This document shows positions 31,338 to 43,000 of a DNA stretch of 64,000 bases, one piece after another (the stretch's first letter is position 1; each line of letters opens with the position of its first letter). The stretch covers positions 30,370,540-30,434,539 of the forward strand of contig OZ020618.1 in assembly GCA_963971575.1 (NCBI GenBank). The letters are read 5' to 3'. This DNA is from Liopterus haemorrhoidalis. Lineage: Eukaryota > Arthropoda > Insecta > Coleoptera > Dytiscidae. Under the pieces are notes generated by a model that made no database searches, had not been told where the DNA came from, and saw only the letters and a list, made by a program, of their open reading frames with translations. A program made the translations under genes and the position numbers.

Positions 31338-31564
31338 TTCAACCGGTAACACTAATATATAAGACAACAAGCGCGCAGAGGGCGGTAAGCTATGTGCTTA
31401 GCGCGTGCTGTAGACGTTGCCGGAAAATCGAGAATTTGAAGTTATAAAAATGTTTTTCAGCTATATAACTAGTAGAATACTGTTTTTGAATATATAAAGG
31501 TTCGTTTAGAGCTATAAAAAAAAAATGGATTTTTTGAACCGGTTACTGTGGTGTTACCCCTTAA

Positions 31565-32114
31565 AAGCGTAAATTTAATAACCAGTGTACACGAATGAGT
31601 TTCGTGTACAGAATGTACACGAAATCAAAGGGGAGGAGCTATGACTAAGAAGAACCAACCAATGGAAGCCATAGGCGCAATTTTCAAAATCTTAATGAAC
31701 CTTGATATATATAAAAAAAATACTGCACATCTTTAGAAACTTAAATAATGGTAATAGGCATTCGAATTAAAATTCATAAAAAAATATTTTGACATAAAAT
31801 TTGTTTTGGCATCCCAAATAATCATCATTCACTTCATCATCATCATCATTCACTAAGCTGTTTTGCACTTTTGAAGCAGTATGTGATGTTGGTATTAAAA
31901 AATGTCACTTTTTTAAAATGTCGATCCATTTGACATATGTCATAATGAAAAATTATATCTTAATTATAATGATCATAATCTTATTAACCTAAAGTCGGTT
32001 TTACAGCGTAAGGAATATTTTTAATTGACATTTAAAGTCAATAACACACCATAAAAGTAACCAAAATAACCAGATCTAGTGTGTTCTTACAAAAGTGAAT
32101 TGCTTATACTAAAT
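31565..32114. other. AT-rich DNA between nested elements
   Basis: Contains a short repeated GTACACGAA motif (31588-31635) in both orientations and a (CAT)n stretch near 31825-31850. No gene. Confidence 0.45.
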
Positions 32115-32167
32115 ACCTGCAAAACCCTGAAATGTGTGAAAATTCACACTTCACATCAATTTTTTAA
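32115..32167. repeat. third copy of the 14418 repeat unit start
   Basis: ACCTGCAAAACCCTGAAATG, TGTGAAAATTCACACTTCAC and TCAATTTTTTAAT match the starts of the units at 14418 and 14576. It ends exactly where LINE B ORF1 resumes, so it probably marks the right end of the DNA that split LINE B. Confidence 0.65.
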
Positions 32168-32363
32168 TAAAAACAAGCAGGGTCCTAGAAATATTATAAT
32201 AAAACTAAAATCTAGATTATTTAAGCAAAGATTTTTAGGGATTTGTAGGGAGAATAATATTGAGTACATTTGGGTTCAGGATTGTAAGATTCTGGCGCGT
32301 AAAAATTCAAACTCTCGAATTTTTCAAATATATACCGAAGAGTGTTTAGCCAAATTAAATTAA
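32162..32363 (+). pseudogene. LINE B ORF1, C-terminal part
   Basis: Reads FNKNKQGPRNIIIKLKSRLF ... IEYIWVQDCKILARK ... IYTEECLAKLN, the C-terminal domain expected after the FP-like core at 22783-23338. The left piece ends at HRVPF and this one starts FFNKNK across a shared T-run, which is how intact members of the family run through this point (from memory). ORF2 follows 56 nt later. It is not an independent gene, although an ATG at 32079 makes it look like one. Confidence 0.68.
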
Positions 32364-32418
32364 ATTAAACCCTCTTATTTTTCTCTCTATTAACTGTCTC
32401 GTTGCATTACTGTTAGAT

Positions 32419-35400
32419 GTGTTAGATGTGAACTCACTGAAAATATATTACCAAAATGTTCGTGGATTACGCACAAAAGTAGCTAATTTTTTCCAAGCTT
32501 CTTCTATACCTGATTACCACATTATTTGTCTTACTGAAACTTGGTTGAACGGTAATATTGGTAGTCATGAACTATTTAGTAATAATTTCCAAGTGTTTAG
32601 GCGAGATAGGGATAGGCATACTTCCCATAAGTCAGACGGCGGAGGCTCTCTTATTGCAATCAGCTCATTTTTACAAGTTGTTGAGCGGCCTGACTGGCAA
32701 ACTAAAGTTTTGGAAGAAGTATGGATATCATATTCATATTCACTGAAAATGTAACCAAAATTATCAATGACAATCTCCAGGATTCTGTTATTATAGTAGG
32801 TGATTTTAATTTAGCTAATATTGTATGGTCACGTGACGAATACTTTAACTTTTTCACGCCTTCATTACCCTCTGACAAAAAATCATCACTTTTTCTCAAC
32901 TGTTTCTTACTCAATAATTTGAAACAGTTTAATAATAACGTAAATATAAATAACAGAATACTTCAGTTAGTATTGTGTAACGTTGATAGAGTTGTAATTG
33001 ATACCTGTGATTTACCAATGCTTAAAGAAGATTCCCATCATAAATCTGTCGAATTCTTGTACAAATTAGAAAACCAAGTATCACATATTAAAGCTAATTA
33101 TTTAAAACGCAACTATGCTGGTGCCAACTACAACCTTATTAATAACGTACGTAACTGCAAACATTGGAATGAGATCTTATCGCATGATGAAGTTAATGTT
33201 TGTACAGAGGCTTTCTACAACATTATTGATTCTGTCATTGTAGCTAATATCCCTTGTAAGTCAAAAAATCATAATAAATTTCCGTTGTGGTACAAACAAT
33301 CAACAATAAAAATGTTTCGCGAAAAAATAAGTACCATAAAAAATGGAAAACTTATAATCAAGAATCTGTTTATTTAATTTATTCTACTTTGAGACGTCGG
33401 TTAAGGGATGCAGTGAAAAAGGATTATCTCGACTGGATTAATTATACTGAAAACAGTCTAAAAACTAACCCTAAAAAATTCTGGAACTTTGTATCCAATA
33501 AAAAAAGTGTGTCAACTATACCGCCTAGCATGCAACTTGGCGAAGTAACAGCAACAAATAATAGCGATATTTGCAATATGTTCAATACATTCTTTGCCTC
33601 GAACTTTGAACCCAATACTGTTATTGATCCCTCCCTCTCTAATCACTGTAATTCAGAAACAATTAATCTGACGTTTATACGTAAACATGAAATCTTAAAC
33701 TTATTAACGGCGCTAAATATAACTAAAGGACCTGGGCCTGACGGAATTTCGCCTATATTTATTAAAAACTGTACTGAGTCTTTGTGCAAACCGCTGCATA
33801 TTTTATTTAATAAATCTCTAAAACATGGAGTATTGGACAAGTGGAAACAAGCACTCATAACACCAGTTTTTAAAAATGGCTTGAAAAATAATATTGAAAA
33901 TTATAGGCCTATATCCAAATTGAATATTTTTGCTAAAATCTTTGAAAATATTATTACTAAATTTATTTCTGTATCTATCAATTCGCGTATCATTCCTCAG
34001 CAGCATGGCTTTACTCCTAAAAGATCTACCATATCGAACCTGCTACCCTATACAGAATTTTTGCATTTAGACCGGGAGCTCATGACAGTTTTTGGTCTCC
34101 GATTTCGATTCGGAGGGTCCCAAAGGGTTCAAACGGTCATGTGATCTTGTAATAAAAAATATGATTTTCCGCGTTTTCATACAGCATGCCTATAATTAAA
34201 AGACTTTCAATTTGTTATAACTTTCTTTTGACAAAAGGGCAAGCAATATTAAATCAGAGAAAAACACAAAAATTTTGTGCAAGTGGAAATGCAATTTTCC
34301 CTATGACCGGAAAGCGTGCAGGGGTTTAGTACCATCCCTTTTTTGTTGTCACAGGGTAAATATTCTCTCCTCCAAAAGGCATGTTGTATGAAATCGGAGA
34401 CCAAAAATGTCATGAGCTCCCGGTCTAATTCTGTTGTAGGCTCCGCAGGACAGGTAGATGTTATAGGAACGGATTTTTGTAAGGCGTTCGACAAAGTCAA
34501 TCTGAATTTATTAATTACTAAATTAATTTCGGTTGGAATCCATGGCAATTTACTCAGATGGATTGAATCCTATATAAATAATCGGTCCCAGGCAGTTGCC
34601 TTAAATAACTGCACTTCTGATTCCGTTCCTGTAACATCTGGGTACCGCAAGGATGTCATCTAGGACCAGTTCTATTTATTATTTTTTTAAATGACATAAC
34701 TGCCTGTTTTAAGCACTCCAAATTTTTACTTTACGCTGATGATCTTAAAATATTTAAACAGATAACTAACTTGCAGGACTGCATCAACTTAAATAACGAC
34801 TTACAGAACTTCTTTGCTTATTGTCAAGAAAATAAATTACATTTGAACCTTAATAAATGTCAGTTTATATCGTTTACGAGAAAGTTAAATCCTATAGTTT
34901 TTAACTATACAATTGATCTGTTCCCTTTAAAAAAAGTTAATATATTCAAGGACTTAGGAGTTTACTTTGACAGTAAATTAAGATTTGATATTCATATTGA
35001 AGAAACAATATCATCATGTTTAAAAACTATGGGATTTATATTACGTAACTGTGAAGACTTCAGCCGACCAGACTGTTTGGGTGGTTTGTTTAAATCACTT
35101 GTTTTAAGTAAGGTTGATTATGCTAGTATAGTTTGGAGTCCTTATTACACCATTTATATAGAAAGAGTGGAATCCGTGCAGCGCAAATTTACTAAGTATC
35201 TCGATTATAAATTTTACAGAGAGGATCCCTCATCGTATGCTGACCTGCTTACTCGCTATCACTTAACCGAATTGTCTAAGCGTAGAATGATAATCGGTAT
35301 GAACATATTATATAAAATTATTAATAATAAAATCGACTGTCCCGATTTGTTACAACACGTTAATTTTAACGTTCCTGTGCAGACTACAAGACATTCCCAG

Positions 35401-35460
35401 ACATTTTACTGCAGTAACAGTGTTAGTAATGTTGGCTTTAATTCCCTGTTAATATCATGA
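32419..35460 (+). pseudogene. LINE B ORF2: endonuclease and RT, broken
   Basis: Endonuclease start at YYQNVRGLRTK, CLTETWL, GGSLIAI, then a frameshift near 32730 into IIVGDFNLANIVWS (32721-33377), another near 33300, then the RT: GPGPDGISP, ENYRPISKL, QHGFTPKRST. A MITE (34070-34425) interrupts the RT; after it come VIGTDFCKAFDKVN, a frameshift near 34655, FLLYADDLKIF (active site about 34731-34745) and the C-terminal thumb to 35460. Four or more lesions plus an insertion show that the copy is dead. Layout with a PHD-finger ORF1 and no RNase H fits the CR1/Jockey group. Confidence 0.8.
34070..34425. mobile_element. 356-bp MITE with TA target duplication
   Basis: Terminal inverted repeats of about 36 bp: GACCGGGAGCTCATGACA at the left and TGTCATGAGCTCCCGGTC at the right, each followed inward by TTTTTGGTCTCCGATTTC or its complement. 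Flanked by TA on both sides (34068-34069; 34426-34427), a Tc1/mariner-type duplication. Removing it restores continuity of the LINE B RT. Confidence 0.82.
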
Positions 35461-35713
35461 TGCGATCAGTTAATGGATTTTCACAAAATTGTGACATATT
35501 TTTTATGAGTTTAAACCAATATAAAGCTTTCATTATAAATCAAATTATCTAGATGAAAAATTTCTAATATATATATTTTCTTTTTTTTTCTTTATATTTA
35601 GTTAGGTATATCTATTATGTAACTTACAAATGTTTGTTGTAATAATTATTACTTTGTTATAACTTCTGTACGTGGGAATTTGCAGGAGCTTGTGTCCGTT
35701 TAATTCCCCTAAC

Positions 35714-35742
35714 AAAATAAAAATAAAATAAAAATAAAAAAA
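35714..35742 (+). repeat. (AAAAT)n 3' tail of LINE B
   Basis: Run of AAAATAAAATAAAAATAAA after the LINE B 3' UTR, the site where reverse transcription would start. It marks the 3' end of LINE B. Confidence 0.65.
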
Positions 35743-37116
35743 TTATATATATATAAAAGCCCTAATTCCTGTGTGTCTTAACGTAACGCTAAATTCCTGG
35801 GTGCTAGCGGGGCTTGAGGTGTGCGGTCGATCACGAACTGACTGGTGGGGAGCGACGTACTCTGACAGCAGCTCACTTAGCGCTTAGCGGGAATATAGGC
35901 CTGCCCCAGGCCCCACGTTTCGACCGTCAAGTAATAAAATACATTAAAAATATTATTCCAAGTTTTATAAATAGTTGGAAAAAATTTATGTGTTATTGTA
36001 TGTGTACTTCGTTAATAGTTAATAATATTAAAGAAAATATCGTTATTCAATATATATATTATATTTGAATGTAGATATATATGGATCGCTTTGATAGGGG
36101 TCCGCTAACAAAAAAAAACATTACAGGCAAAAATATTGAGAAATACTGATCTATATCATCAAATTGTATTTAGTTTATTATATTCGCGTACCAAATACGT
36201 ATATATGACTAGAATATGATCCTTTTTTACTAATTAATAAAAATCAGCTTGATACAAGGGCCACCGCAAAATTTTCAGCCAAGGACTTCATGTAAGCTTG
36301 ATCCACCCTTGTTTGACGAGTCACAAAAATTAACTGCACACCCCCCGTTTTTATAAATAAGCATCGTAAGTGCCCCCTCTAACCATGAGTCCTGGATATG
36401 TCACTGGTAATAGATATACGTGCAGATTTTTTATCCGTTGATATTGCGACTAATCTTTTTCAAAACTGTTATAGCATTCAAAATCACTTCGTGAGATCTT
36501 AAAAAGTCGATGTCACTGGTCTGCCAATATTTCGATATGGGTCCAATAATCGTCAAAATACTTAAAAATATATGAGCTATTAATATAGTTTCATGTGTTT
36601 TTTTTTTAAATGTTATTAAATGCATTTCCTTAAATTCTTCAATTTATTTCGAATTATCATCAAAATATCATATTTTTTCATGGCCATGCCATATGACCCG
36701 TCCAGTTCGATTGGGTCAACCGACCCATTTAGAGTCCGGCCCACCGGGTATTTATTCAGTAGCCCATCGTGCGTATTTGCCCCTGCATAGGTACATACCA
36801 TATTTGAATTGTACTAAATATATATTTTATTTTTTAGGTGAGTCTACATATTATTCATTTAGAAGTCATCATGCGGTAAGTCATTTACAGTACAAAATAT
36901 TGGGAGCGCGACTTACAAACTTGCAATATCTCACATATTATTTACTTAACAGCAAAACTGTATATAAGAACATTTGTGTTGAATGAAGAAACGTTTCTTT
37001 TCTGTTCAAGCCCATTTTCAATATATTTGGTGGCTATGGAGAGCGCTACCTATAAACGAACATTAAAAATATATATAAAAGAGTGATTTGGATAAAGAAA
37101 TTAATATTTTCTGTTC

Positions 37117-37416
37117 TACTCGAAATCGAAATATCTCATTTATCATTTACGTTACAGCAAAAATGTACAAATATATATATAGGCCCCGCAAATTCTAGGG
37201 ACGGCCCTGCTCTCCAGTCAGTATATACCACACATACCCAAACTGCGGCTCTTCGTTTCGTTCAATGCGGCTCCTCCAAGAGCCGCAGTTTGGGCATGTG
37301 TGGTATATACTGACTGGAGAGCAGGGCCGTCCCTAGAATTTGCGGGGCCTATATATATATATTTGTACATTTTTGCTGTAACGTAAATGATAAATGAGAT
37401 ATTTCGATTTCGAGTA
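37117..37416. repeat. large near-perfect palindrome, ~138-bp arms
   Basis: Arms 37117-37253 and 37278-37416 are near-perfect reverse complements around a 24-bp spacer. They run from TACTCGAAATCGAAATATC through GGCCCCGCAAATTCTAGGG and CAGTATATACCACACAT to AACTGCGGCTCTT. The sequence CTCTTCGTTTCGTTCAATGC next to the centre is repeated directly after the right arm (37422-37449). An RNA from either strand would fold into a long hairpin. The inner end CAGGGCCGTCCCTAGAATTT resembles a transposon terminus. ORFs over it mirror each other and are not genes. Confidence 0.9.
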
Positions 37417-37797
37417 GTAGAGCTCTTCGTTTCGTTCAATGCGGCTCCTCACACATGTATAACATTATTTTAAGAAAGTATTATTAAACTTTAATATATA
37501 AAGCTTATATGAAATATATAGTTATCATCAATTATATTTATATGGTTATATGTAGATATTTACATGTGTATAGGTTTAATTATAATTAAATAATTTTATG
37601 ATTTATAAAAATCAACCGTGGTTGTGTTTTGAACGTTCGTGGCTCTTTTACATTTCAGCATTTCACAAATTGGCTCCGAAAACTCGAAGGCTTGGGCATC
37701 CCTGGTATACACCTTGGCCTGAACAAAGAATTTTGTGTCAATTAATGCTATATATTACATATATAATATCCCTTTACCTAAATTCTCAATGATTTTC

Positions 37798-37836
37798 GGC
37801 CGTTTTGCAGCTTTCGAAAGAGCCGAAAGCTGCAAA
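37798..37836. repeat. short hairpin GGCCGTTTTGCAGCTTTCG
   Basis: TTTTGCAGCTTTCG (37803-37816) is followed by CGAAAGCTGCAAAA (37824-37837) in inverted order, separated by a few bases. It could form a stable hairpin inside the Helentron candidate. No terminator function is implied. Confidence 0.55.
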
Positions 37837-38559
37837 AGAGATTACATTTTGCCACTCTACCGACCTTACAGGAATAATATATTTGGTAGGTAATGTTCCG
37901 GCTCTAATTGTTCTTGATTTTTGAGGAACAACTGTTTGTCTACCTTTAGAATCAATGTTTTTTAAATACAATAAATGCATCGTTAGCATAACTAAAAATT
38001 GAATCATGATAATGAGTAGGGTCCGGCAAAAATATGCAACGATACTTTAGTTAGGCGTTTTTCGATAAAAAGCGGCACATGTGTTATCTGTAGAAATAAA
38101 ATGTATTTACATATATATATTTGTAATGTGCCCTGCTGACAAATAGTGTAGCGTATAAAAATTGAATATCTTATAAAAAACTGACCAATGGCAAAGGAGT
38201 GATCGGAATTACCTATCTCGGATATAATCCCAAAATAATGATGTCGTTATTAAGATAAGAATTCATTGCGGTACAAGCGTTTTATTCTTTTGGTTTTTGT
38301 TGGTTTTTTGTTAAAATAAAGTTTAAAATAGCACGCCTATGGCAAAAGTACCGTTACATATTTTTACCGGTCTCTAATAATGAGTAAATATTTAATTTAG
38401 TTACCAGTGTGAATAACTGCATTATGAGTGATGTACCTTACTCATTAATCGAGTCTTAAAATTAATTTTTTAATCTCAATCCTCAATCATTAGTTTGATT
38501 GCAATTTGCCCAACTCTGGATATCAGTTTGCCAATGTTGTTGGCAACGGGTCTGCTAGT

Positions 38560-39205
38560 TGTTACATATTTTCTTTATTTATATGTAACATTCACTAAAT
38601 ATTGATACAAACAATACGATACGATATACAGTAATACGATATAAACAATATTCGTATTACAAACTTCCATTTTTGTGAATGAAAACTACATAAATAAAAA
38701 TTGTTAAGGGGGCTGCAACCCCTCAGAATAGAAGTTATAAAAAATAATAGAATCCAGATGCACACGGGGAGGGACTCGCGACTTTGAGTCCCACTAAATA
38801 TTTCACAATATACTTTTTAAGGGACTCATTTTTGGGTAGTTGAATATCTATTCCTAAGAAAAAGTTCTACCGGGTTCTACTCCCTCTCTAGGATAAAGTT
38901 CTGGGTGCGCGACTAATAAGTTCCCAACGTCTAGATGACAAAAAGGCGGAGAAGGTAAGTTGGCAGTTTTAGACTTCTAACTGTATGAAATCCACGTGCT
39001 CAGCGTGAAATTTCACCGGTTCGACCATTTTAAGTATTTAATTGAAGCTGATTCAACCCTTGAGCTGATTATAAAGTATCGGATGATGAAAGTGGTTTTT
39101 GAAAAAAACTTTTTACTACATTGTAGCCTTGCAAGTATCCATGTAGTCACTTTTTAAGAACCTTAGTTTAGTTTAGTTAATAGTTTTTTGAAGTTAGTTG
39201 CGCTT
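38560..39205. other. unassigned DNA
   Basis: No gene or repeat boundary was recognised. It includes repeated ACGATAT/ATACGATATA motifs at 38610-38650 and ordinary unique-looking sequence otherwise. Confidence 0.4.
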
Positions 39206-39613
39206 AAAGCTGCATTCACAGCTCTAAAATTAGTTGACACTGTAAGTTGTGGATAAATTTAGTAGATAGTTTTAATGTGTAAGATAGTGTTTAATAACTT
39301 AAATTATAACCGTAACTACAGCAATTTTTTTCAATTAGTTTCACGATTTTCGAAATTTGGTGAAATTTGTGCGACAGTATTTTTTAGGTTATGTAAAACG
39401 AGATAGCTAATGTGTGTTTATATGTCTGTCTCATTGAAACAACGTACTAGCTATGAGTTTGGAAAACAGTCGACAGACGATAACGAATAATCTATTAAAT
39501 TTAGAGCTGTGAGCGGTTGTTTGCGTTACCATATGACAAACTTGTAAGCGACAATCAACAGTGAACAATTCATAGCGTATAGTCTTTTAATTTTAGAATT
39601 GTGAATGTAGCTT
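39206..39613. mobile_element. 408-bp MITE, GCATTCACAGCTC ends
   Basis: Inverted ends AAGCTGCATTCACAGCTC...TAAAATTA (39206-39232) and TAATTTTAGAATTGTGAATG...CTT (39588-39613). No ORF. The end motif CATTCACAGCTC is shared with the element at 13771-14938, so both may belong to one family. Confidence 0.58.
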
Positions 39614-39782
39614 GATAATTTCACTAGTTTATTTTAATATTTTGCTACTCTACAATAATATAAAAAATAGACACCCAACGACTATATGGCAGAGCTATAC
39701 AGGGTGTTTACGGTCTTCTTATTTCTTTTAGAATGGGTGATACTACAGGTCAAAAGAAGGCGAAAAACCTTAAAATACCTTA

Positions 39783-39786
<4 letters not shown>

Positions 39787-39817
<31 letters not shown>
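39787..39817. repeat. (TAA)n tract, left
   Basis: TAATAATAATAATAATAATA directly after the mariner break. Read on the minus strand this is the (TTA)n tail expected at the 3' end of the RTE fragment at 43771-44614, and it is also the target type used by Dong-like elements. Confidence 0.8.
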
Positions 39818-39818
<1 letters not shown>

Positions 39819-39970
39819 TCGCAGGGGAAGTTCTTAATGGCCATAACACCTGGCTATTTGCTGAGCTTTCGGGCCTGATGATCCCGCGAACCCTGAATCA
39901 CGCAAGGAAAGTTCGCAATGGTCGCAACATCTGACCATATCGAGCTTTTGGGCCTGATGATCTCACGTAT

Positions 39971-39976
<6 letters not shown>
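39818..39976 (+). repeat. dimer of ~80-bp repeats, copy 1
   Basis: Two tandem related units, each with GCA.GG.AAGTTC..AATGG, a hexamer-spaced CTG, GAGCTTT.GGGCCTGATGATC and CACG..CCCTGAATCA. (TAA)n lies on both sides. A second dimer in the same orientation is at 45812-45972. Function unknown; it has no ORF and could be a retroelement 5' UTR repeat or a short non-autonomous element. Confidence 0.75.
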
Positions 39977-40001
<25 letters not shown>

Positions 40002-40002
40002 C
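39977..40002. repeat. (TAA)n tract preceding the Dong-like LINE
   Basis: AATAATAATAATAATAATAA immediately before TCGGGGTACGG, where the R4/Dong-type element begins. A matching AATAATAATAG follows its 3' end at 43770. Confidence 0.85.
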
Positions 40003-43000
40003 GGGGTACGGCGGTATTTTGACCGAAAAGGCTTAGCACCCTTTCCCCCCGGATCGCTACCACAGTGTTACCACGGCAGGAACCAATTGGGGGTAACGTC
40101 GACCCTATAATCTGGTCGATGAATCCTGCCACCGTTTCATGGGGCCAACCTTCCCATGAAACGTATAAATGGTTCCAGGAAATATAAGAAACCATACAGC
40201 TTCCCACAACGGGTCCTTCTCGGATGGGGACCCACAAACAGTTGGGCGAAGCTACAATCCCGCTAGCCGGGCCCGCCACAGGTGGACACCCGAGGAGCAG
40301 GAAGACCTGCTTCAGGTTTACGAGGCAGCGTCACCCCATCGCAGGGGCTACATGGTCAGAGTCCACTCACAATGGTGTGAAAATCATCCCGAGCTGGACT
40401 TCATGACCCAACAAAATCTGCGCGACCAAGTAGCACGCCTGCGACGCAGGATGAGGCGATCGAGACGAAGTGAGTCGAGAAGGTTGTCCCAAATACCGGT
40501 ACAGCCATCGACTCCTGCAAGCCCACCAACGGGAGGTGGGCAGATAGCCACTGGGTCTTCCCCAGTTAATGCAGGAATAACACCCTCTTCACCGGAAAAA
40601 AATCTTCGTGAGGATTTTTTAGCCCTTCTCTCGCCTCATTCTGAACGCACCCGACTTGGACACAATAAGTTCAAAGTTCGTGCTGATGGCCTCACGCGAC
40701 TCAATGAGCTTTTTGACAAGCAAATTTCCCCTCAGAGTAGTCTCTGGGATATCGACTGTGCTGTATACGCTGCAGCAGCTGTGTTGACGCCAAAGCGGGC
40801 TTTGGCCTCTAAGGCTTTTAACGGCAAACTGCGTATACAGCAATTAGAGAAGAAAATGACGCGTTCACGCCAGGAAGCCTCTCATATTCAGTGTGCTATT
40901 GATGCTTTACGAAGTATTAAGCCGCTAAGTGTGAATACTAAGCGCATATTACATCAATTGCGCATAAAGCATCACGCACTGAATTTGTCCACTCTCTCTC
41001 TGCTAAAGCAGAAAGCGGTGGACAAATTGAGAGCTCTAGCACTGGCAAGAAAGAAACTGGTCAACCGGGTTAGGACCATGGAGGAAAATACTATGTTCCT
41101 CACGAGCCCGTCACGCCTTTTCATGGCCAAACCTGAGGTTTCTGAACCGTTGTTATCAGTCGACAGGACAGAGATATTCTGGAGGGAGCTTTATGAACAC
41201 GAGACGATCGTGCAAAACACTCCAGTTTTAGAGAGATTTGAGGAATTCTGTACAAAACATCTTACAGATCCTCAGGCATGCCCCCCTGTTACCCCGGAAG
41301 AAGTAACACGTGCTATATCAAAAGCGCGCAATTTTGCTGCACCAGGAGTTGACGGTATCGTTGCTTTTTGGTGGAAGTCATTTTCCAGTGCACACGGCCA
41401 TCTTGCACGAAACTTTACTTCTTTTATCCGTGGGGATATACCAATACCATCTTGGTTAGCAGAGGGGCGTACAGTATTAATCCCCAAAAAAGGTGATTTA
41501 ACCAACCCGAAGAACTACAGACCTATTACTTGTCTCAATACGCTGTATAAGATCTTTACCAGCGTATTAAACGAGCGGGTACTGAGCTCCATCGCCTCTG
41601 TTTGGTCAGACATCTACGAACAGAGGGGATCGAAGAGGGGCCAAGCAGGTTGCAAAGAAAATCTTATTATCGACCGTTCAGTCTGTCATGACGCGGCGTA
41701 TTTCAAACGCAACCTGTCAATGGCTTGGGTGGACTACGCAAAAGCATATGACACTACGTCACATGCTCTCATTTTAACATTATTGCGCATGTTACGAGTC
41801 CACCCGGAGATAGAGAGATGCATTGGGCAACTTATGTCCCTCTGGAAGACGCAATATGTTGTCCCAAGTGGATCAACCGCAGTGTCGACAGAGTGGATAC
41901 ATTTCAAGCGTGGCGTTTTCCAGGGAGATTCCCTAAGCCCGCTACTATTTTGCATCTCACTTCTTCCTCTATCGATCGAGCTTAGGCGCGGCAGTGGCTA
42001 CATGGCGGGTCCTCCGTCGAAGCGTAAGCACAAAATTACCCATCTCTTTTACATGGATGATTTGAAGCTCTACGCCTCGAACGAGAGGAATCTGCAGACC
42101 GCCTTAGATACTGTTGCTGAGTACACTGCCGCGATAGGTATGCAATTCGGGTTGGAAAAATGCGCTGTTTTTCATATCTACAGAGGAAAAGGTTTAGACA
42201 ACGGTGAAGACGTTCAATTGGTTGATGGGAGCATTATAAAACATCTTAATGCCGAAGGGTCTTACACATTTTTAGGCATCAGTGAGAGAGGTGTCCAAGA
42301 TGTCACTCTTATTAAGCAGGCCCTTCGCAGCAAGTATATGGCACGACTTAGGCAGATATGGAGATCATGTCTGTCTGGCAAGAACAAGATCGCTTCCACA
42401 AACATGCTTGCTGTCCCATTAATTTCATACACTTTTGGTGTAATGAAATGGAATGTTGATGATCTTAAGGATCTCGACAGAAGAACCAGAAAGATCATGA
42501 ATATCAACCGAAGTCTTCAACCGAAATCTTCTGTGCAGCGCATTTACCTCCCTCGCAAAATGGGGGTCGGGGATTACTAAATCTGGAGTGTTTGCACGAT
42601 CGACTCGTCCTGGTTACAGCTAACAGTATCCTCAGAAGTCAGGACCCACTATTACAATTCGTTAGTGAGCACGAATTTAGTGGCAAAGGGGCGTTTCTTT
42701 ACCAGGCAGCGCGAAGAGCAGCAACGAGATTTAACCTGGCAGACTTGAGTCCCGCCAGGGAAAACGCTGGAGTACAACTCTCTCGGGAGGAGTACAACAA
42801 AGTTACCGGTTCGGTGAAACGAGGCGAGACAGACATGTTGACAAAAGAACACATGAGTAAAAGTATGCACTCTGTGTTCTTCAAACATATTAAAAGTCTA
42901 GAGTTGTCCCCCGAACTCACGTTCTCGTTTCTTAAGTCTGCTGGTTTGAGATCGGAAACAGAAGGTTTTGTGTTTGCGTGTCAGGATGGTGTTATTAATA

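Larger units (their letters stand above)
24364..31560 (-). mobile_element. Kolobok-like DNA element (interrupted by an R1 LINE)
   Basis: The ends GGGGTAACACCACAGTAAC and its reverse complement GTTACTGTGGTGTTACCCC (31542-31560) are perfect inverted repeats, each flanked by TTAA (24360-24363; 31561-31564). TTAA duplication fits Kolobok or piggyBac; the G-rich start and the encoded protein favour Kolobok. Without the LINE the element is about 1.25 kb, too short for an autonomous copy, so it is probably an internally deleted derivative that keeps a small spliced gene on the minus strand. Confidence 0.75.
35743..38559 (+). mobile_element. candidate non-autonomous Helentron-like element
   Basis: The left end TATATATATAAAAGCCC abuts the LINE B tail. 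The right end is a perfect 7-bp-stem hairpin (TTGCCAA, loop TGTTG, TTGGCAA; 38528-38546), 8 nt later closing with CTAGT (38555-38559) beside a T. An AT-rich start with ATAAAAG, and a terminal hairpin followed by CTAGT, are features of Helitron2/Helentron elements (from memory). There are no inverted repeats, no target duplication and no Rep/helicase frame, so it would be non-autonomous. The left border is less certain than the right. The interior holds the large palindrome at 37117-37416. Confidence 0.48.

Noticed and set aside
37083..37439. Two overlapping ORFs on opposite strands with the same peptide
   Set aside because: They are mirror translations of the palindrome arms.
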